Of a stretch of DNA of 6,450 bases, positions 4,963-6,450 are shown piece after piece. The stretch spans positions 1 through 6,450 of the forward strand of contig CAYZEZ010000269.1 of NCBI GenBank assembly GCA_964477295.1. The letters run 5' to 3'. Below the pieces are notes generated by a model. The model had not been told where the DNA came from and did not search any database. It worked only from the letters and a program-made list of their open reading frames with translations. Source of the DNA: CAYZEZ01 sp964477295 (GTDB lineage Bacteria; Bacteroidota; Bacteroidia; Bacteroidales; SM23-62). Every line of letters begins with the position of its first letter. Position 1 is the first letter of the stretch. A program made the translations under genes and the position numbers.

Positions 4963-4997
4963 CCTCTCTTCACGCTTCACTCGTCACTCTTCACTTC
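4963..4997. repeat. Degenerate heptad repeat directly after the PII stop codon
   Basis: On the + strand four consecutive 7-mers starting with TCAC (TCACGCT, TCACTCG, TCACTCT, TCACTTC) run from 4970 to 4997 in exact register, with a degenerate fifth (CCTCTCT, 4963-4969) beside them. A CA/CC-rich stretch (4930-4962) continues the strong strand bias. On the - strand, which is the PII transcript, this reads as GTGA/AGAG purine repeats just past the TAA. I recall similar GTGAAGA-type repeats in Bacteroidota spacers, but have not checked. Confidence 0.6.
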
Positions 4998-5342
4998 TTA
5001 AATGGCTTTTCCCCCCCGCTCACCGGTTCTGATCCTGATACACTCATCCAGAGGCATGATGAATATCTTCCCATCACCCAGTTCCCCTTTCTCATTTGTC
5101 CTGGCAGCCATAATGATAGCATCCACCGTGCAGTCAACGAATTCGTCATTAACTGCAATTTCAAGCCTGGTCTTTGGTATCAGGTTAGGAATTACCCTTT
5201 GTCCACGGTATATTTCTTCTCTTATCTGCCGCCCGTGCCCTGAAACGCGTGAGACAGTAATCCTTGTAATCTCTGCCTTGATAAGGGCTTCCCTTACCTC
5301 TTCGAGTTTATTTTCACGTATAATTGCTGTAATTAATTTCAT
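4998..5342 (-). CDS. glnK: PII nitrogen regulatory protein (GlnK/GlnB family), no uridylylation tyrosine
   Basis: PII proteins are cytoplasmic trimers that bind ATP/ADP and 2-oxoglutarate and control nitrogen targets, above all the Amt channel. The 114-residue sequence keeps the start MKLITAIIRENKLEEVREAL, the T-loop base GRQ (37-39) and YRG (45-47), the β-strand LEIAVNDEFV (60-69), the B-loop end GDGKIF (89-94) and the C-loop IRIRTGE (102-108). Two departures are visible. The T-loop is one residue shorter than in E. coli GlnB, with Val50 where uridylylated Tyr51 would be. The B-loop has an insert NEK (83-85) between Thr82 and Gly86. The gene lies 24 bases after amt on the same strand, which supports an Amt-gating role. 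The start ATG fits the conserved N-terminus. A run of seven G's near the end encodes part of RGG. Confidence 0.94.
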   Translation of the reverse strand: MKLITAIIRENKLEEVREALIKAEITRITVSRVSGHGRQIREEIYRGQRVIPNLIPKTRLEIAVNDEFVDCTVDAIIMAARTNEKGELGDGKIFIMPLDECIRIRTGERGGKAI

Positions 5343-5366
5343 TATGTTTGATTTTATTTATCGTAA

Positions 5367-6450
5367 TTAATCGGCATTAACCATACCGTATCCGTGCTCT
5401 CCATGGTAGGAAAAATCGAGTCCCTGCATTTCATTGTTTTTTGTTGCTTTTAGTCCAATTACTTTATTCACAACAAATAAAATGATAAGTGTAACAACAG
5501 CTGCATAGACAATCGCTATAAGTACCGCAACTGCCTGTACCCCAAGCTGCTGAAGAACGCTCCATGTTCCTCCGGCCGCGAGTGCGGCTCCATCCATCCA
5601 GCTGTGCCTTATAAAGAAGGTGAGTAAAATAGCTCCTGTGATACCACCCACACCATGAATTCCAAATGCATCGAGGCTATCATCATATCCAAGCCTGTTC
5701 TTAAGAATAATGGCCAGGTAACATAGCACGGATGCTGCCACCCCAAGGATCAGGGCGCCATAGGGCTGTACCACTCCTGCTGCAGGGGTTATCGCAACGA
5801 GCCCCGCAAGGATCCCGCTGGCAAATCCGAGTGCCGTTGATTTTCCCTGGTGAACACCTTCGATGATCATCCAGGTAATTGCTCCGGCTGCTGCTGCAAT
5901 CTGCGTTGCTGTTAAAGCCTGTGCAGTGCTGAGTCCGCTCGACACACTGCTTCCTGCATTGAATCCAAACCAGCCAACCCATAGCAAACCCGCACCAATC
6001 ATTGTCATGGTGAGGTTACTGGGTGGCATTGCAGTTGAAGGATAACCTTTCCTTGCACCCAGGTAGATTGCTGCAACCAGCCCGCTAACACCTGCGGAGA
6101 TATGAACAACGGTGCCACCTGCAAAATCGATAGCTCCATTTGCACCCATATTGAAAAGGAACCCGTCTCCTGCCCAAACCCAGTGGCAGAGAGGATTATA
6201 TACCAGCAGGCCCCAAATAGCAATAAAAACGACATAGCCCTTGAAGGTGACACGCTCAGCAAAGGCGCCGGCTATAAGAGCAGGTGTGATAATAGCAAAT
6301 TTTCCCTGGAACATTGAAAACACATATTCCGGTACACCTGCACCCATGATGGTCTCATCAATGCCCTTAAGGAGAAAATAATTATTGCTCCATCCAAACC
6401 ATCCTCCCAATACACTCGGGCCGAAACTCATGGAATACCCGACAACAACC
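5367..6450 (-). CDS. amt: Ammonium transporter (Amt/MEP/Rh channel), 5' end outside window
   Basis: Inner-membrane trimeric channel that brings ammonium into the cell. The frame stays open to the right window edge: VVVGYS precedes the Met at 6431, matching the Amt core (GYSLAFG in E. coli AmtB), so that Met is internal and the true start lies beyond 6450. Numbering from that Met, visible key residues are the gate Phe41 in FQG (E. coli Phe107), Trp86 in HWVWAG (Trp148), the twin pore histidines His110 in GGTVVHISAG (His168) and His259 in FGIHGVGG (His318), and FNAGS (157-161), equal to Phe215-Ser219. The C-terminal tail GLDFSYHGEHGYGM (337-350) is the conserved cytoplasmic segment that couples to PII. 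All transport residues that can be seen are intact. It is followed by the PII gene; bacterial clusters more often have glnK first. Confidence 0.96.
   Translation of the reverse strand, partial: VVVGYSMSFGPSVLGGWFGWSNNYFLLKGIDETIMGAGVPEYVFSMFQGKFAIITPALIAGAFAERVTFKGYVVFIAIWGLLVYNPLCHWVWAGDGFLFNMGANGAIDFAGGTVVHISAGVSGLVAAIYLGARKGYPSTAMPPSNLTMTMIGAGLLWVGWFGFNAGSSVSSGLSTAQALTATQIAAAAGAITWMIIEGVHQGKSTALGFASGILAGLVAITPAAGVVQPYGALILGVAASVLCYLAIILKNRLGYDDSLDAFGIHGVGGITGAILLTFFIRHSWMDGAALAAGGTWSVLQQLGVQAVAVLIAIVYAAVVTLIILFVVNKVIGLKATKNNEMQGLDFSYHGEHGYGMVNAD

Larger units (their letters stand above)
4597..4997. other. 401-base gene-free spacer with dense non-coding structure
   Basis: There is no credible protein gene on either strand. 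From left to right it contains a 10-bp inverted repeat near the glycosyltransferase start (4602-4637), an 18-bp tandem repeat (4686-4721), a CRP/FNR-type palindrome (4741-4754), a promoter-like element (4765-4795), a possible small RNA ending at a strong + strand terminator (4801-4889), an AT-rich stretch, and a pyrimidine-rich heptad repeat that abuts the PII stop codon (4963-4997). I found no hairpin terminator for the leftward amt-PII operon. Confidence 0.7.

Noticed and set aside
4686..4997. CRISPR array or origin-like iterons
   Set aside because: The repeats are only two-copy or 7-bp units without regular spacers, and no cas, rep or dnaA genes are nearby.
5011..5017. Seven-base homopolymer (G7 on the coding strand) in the PII gene as a phase-variation tract
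   Set aside because: It is short, lies within the last residues, and the frame ends in the normal GGKAI tail. A slip would alter only the extreme C-terminus. Chance is the simpler explanation.
5002..5370. Open frame of 122 codons on the + strand over the PII gene
   Set aside because: It mirrors the clearly real PII gene. The predicted product is Ser/Ile-rich with no family features.
6429..6431. Met codon at 6431 as the start of the ammonium channel
   Set aside because: The frame is open through to 6450 and encodes VVVGYS just before it, matching conserved Amt core sequence, so the gene continues past the window edge.

Overview
This window looks like a chromosomal segment of a member of the Bacteroidota (probably Bacteroidales or a relative). 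The main grounds are the exbB / small membrane protein / exbD / exbD cassette with Bacteroidota-style ExbD tails, an ExbB that carries a cleavable signal peptide and an acidic linker, few Shine-Dalgarno sites ahead of A/T-rich start regions, and one match to the Bacteroidota -7 promoter element (TAnnTTTG). This assignment rests on gene content and remembered family features, not on a database search.

Layout, left to right. Bases 1-83 are the 3' part of a tRNA-Ser(GGA) gene cut by the window edge. After a 200-base AT-rich spacer comes a rightward operon (287-2727): an ExbB/TolQ/MotA-family proton-channel subunit, a four-helix membrane protein of unknown function, and two ExbD paralogues. A strong hairpin terminator (2748-2794) closes the operon and also serves the leftward operon that converges on it. 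That leftward operon (4596 to 2793) encodes a family 2 polyprenyl-phosphate-type glycosyltransferase and an MprF/AglD-type multi-pass membrane protein, overlapping by 26 bases. A 401-base spacer (4597-4997) holds no gene but much structure. To the right is a second leftward operon: an ammonium channel gene (amt, 5' end outside the window) followed by a PII signalling protein gene.

Function. The Exb genes would form an inner-membrane proton-motive-force motor of the kind that drives TonB-dependent outer-membrane transport; no TonB is present here, so the partner must lie elsewhere. The glycosyltransferase pair fits lipid-linked sugar synthesis for cell-envelope glycans. Amt imports ammonium, and PII would gate it and sense ATP/ADP/2-oxoglutarate. 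This PII lacks the usual uridylylation tyrosine and has a three-residue insert in its nucleotide-binding B-loop.

Most interesting non-coding signal. In the 4597-4997 spacer, on the + strand where there is no gene, a promoter-like element (4765-4795) is followed about 90 bases later by a very good intrinsic terminator (4853-4889). A CRP/FNR-type palindrome lies just upstream. Together these suggest a small RNA of about 90 nt beside the nitrogen-control operon. I see no mobile element, CRISPR array or defence system, and no clear wholly new system; the candidate small RNA, the unknown Exb-operon membrane protein and the variant PII are the items worth following up.
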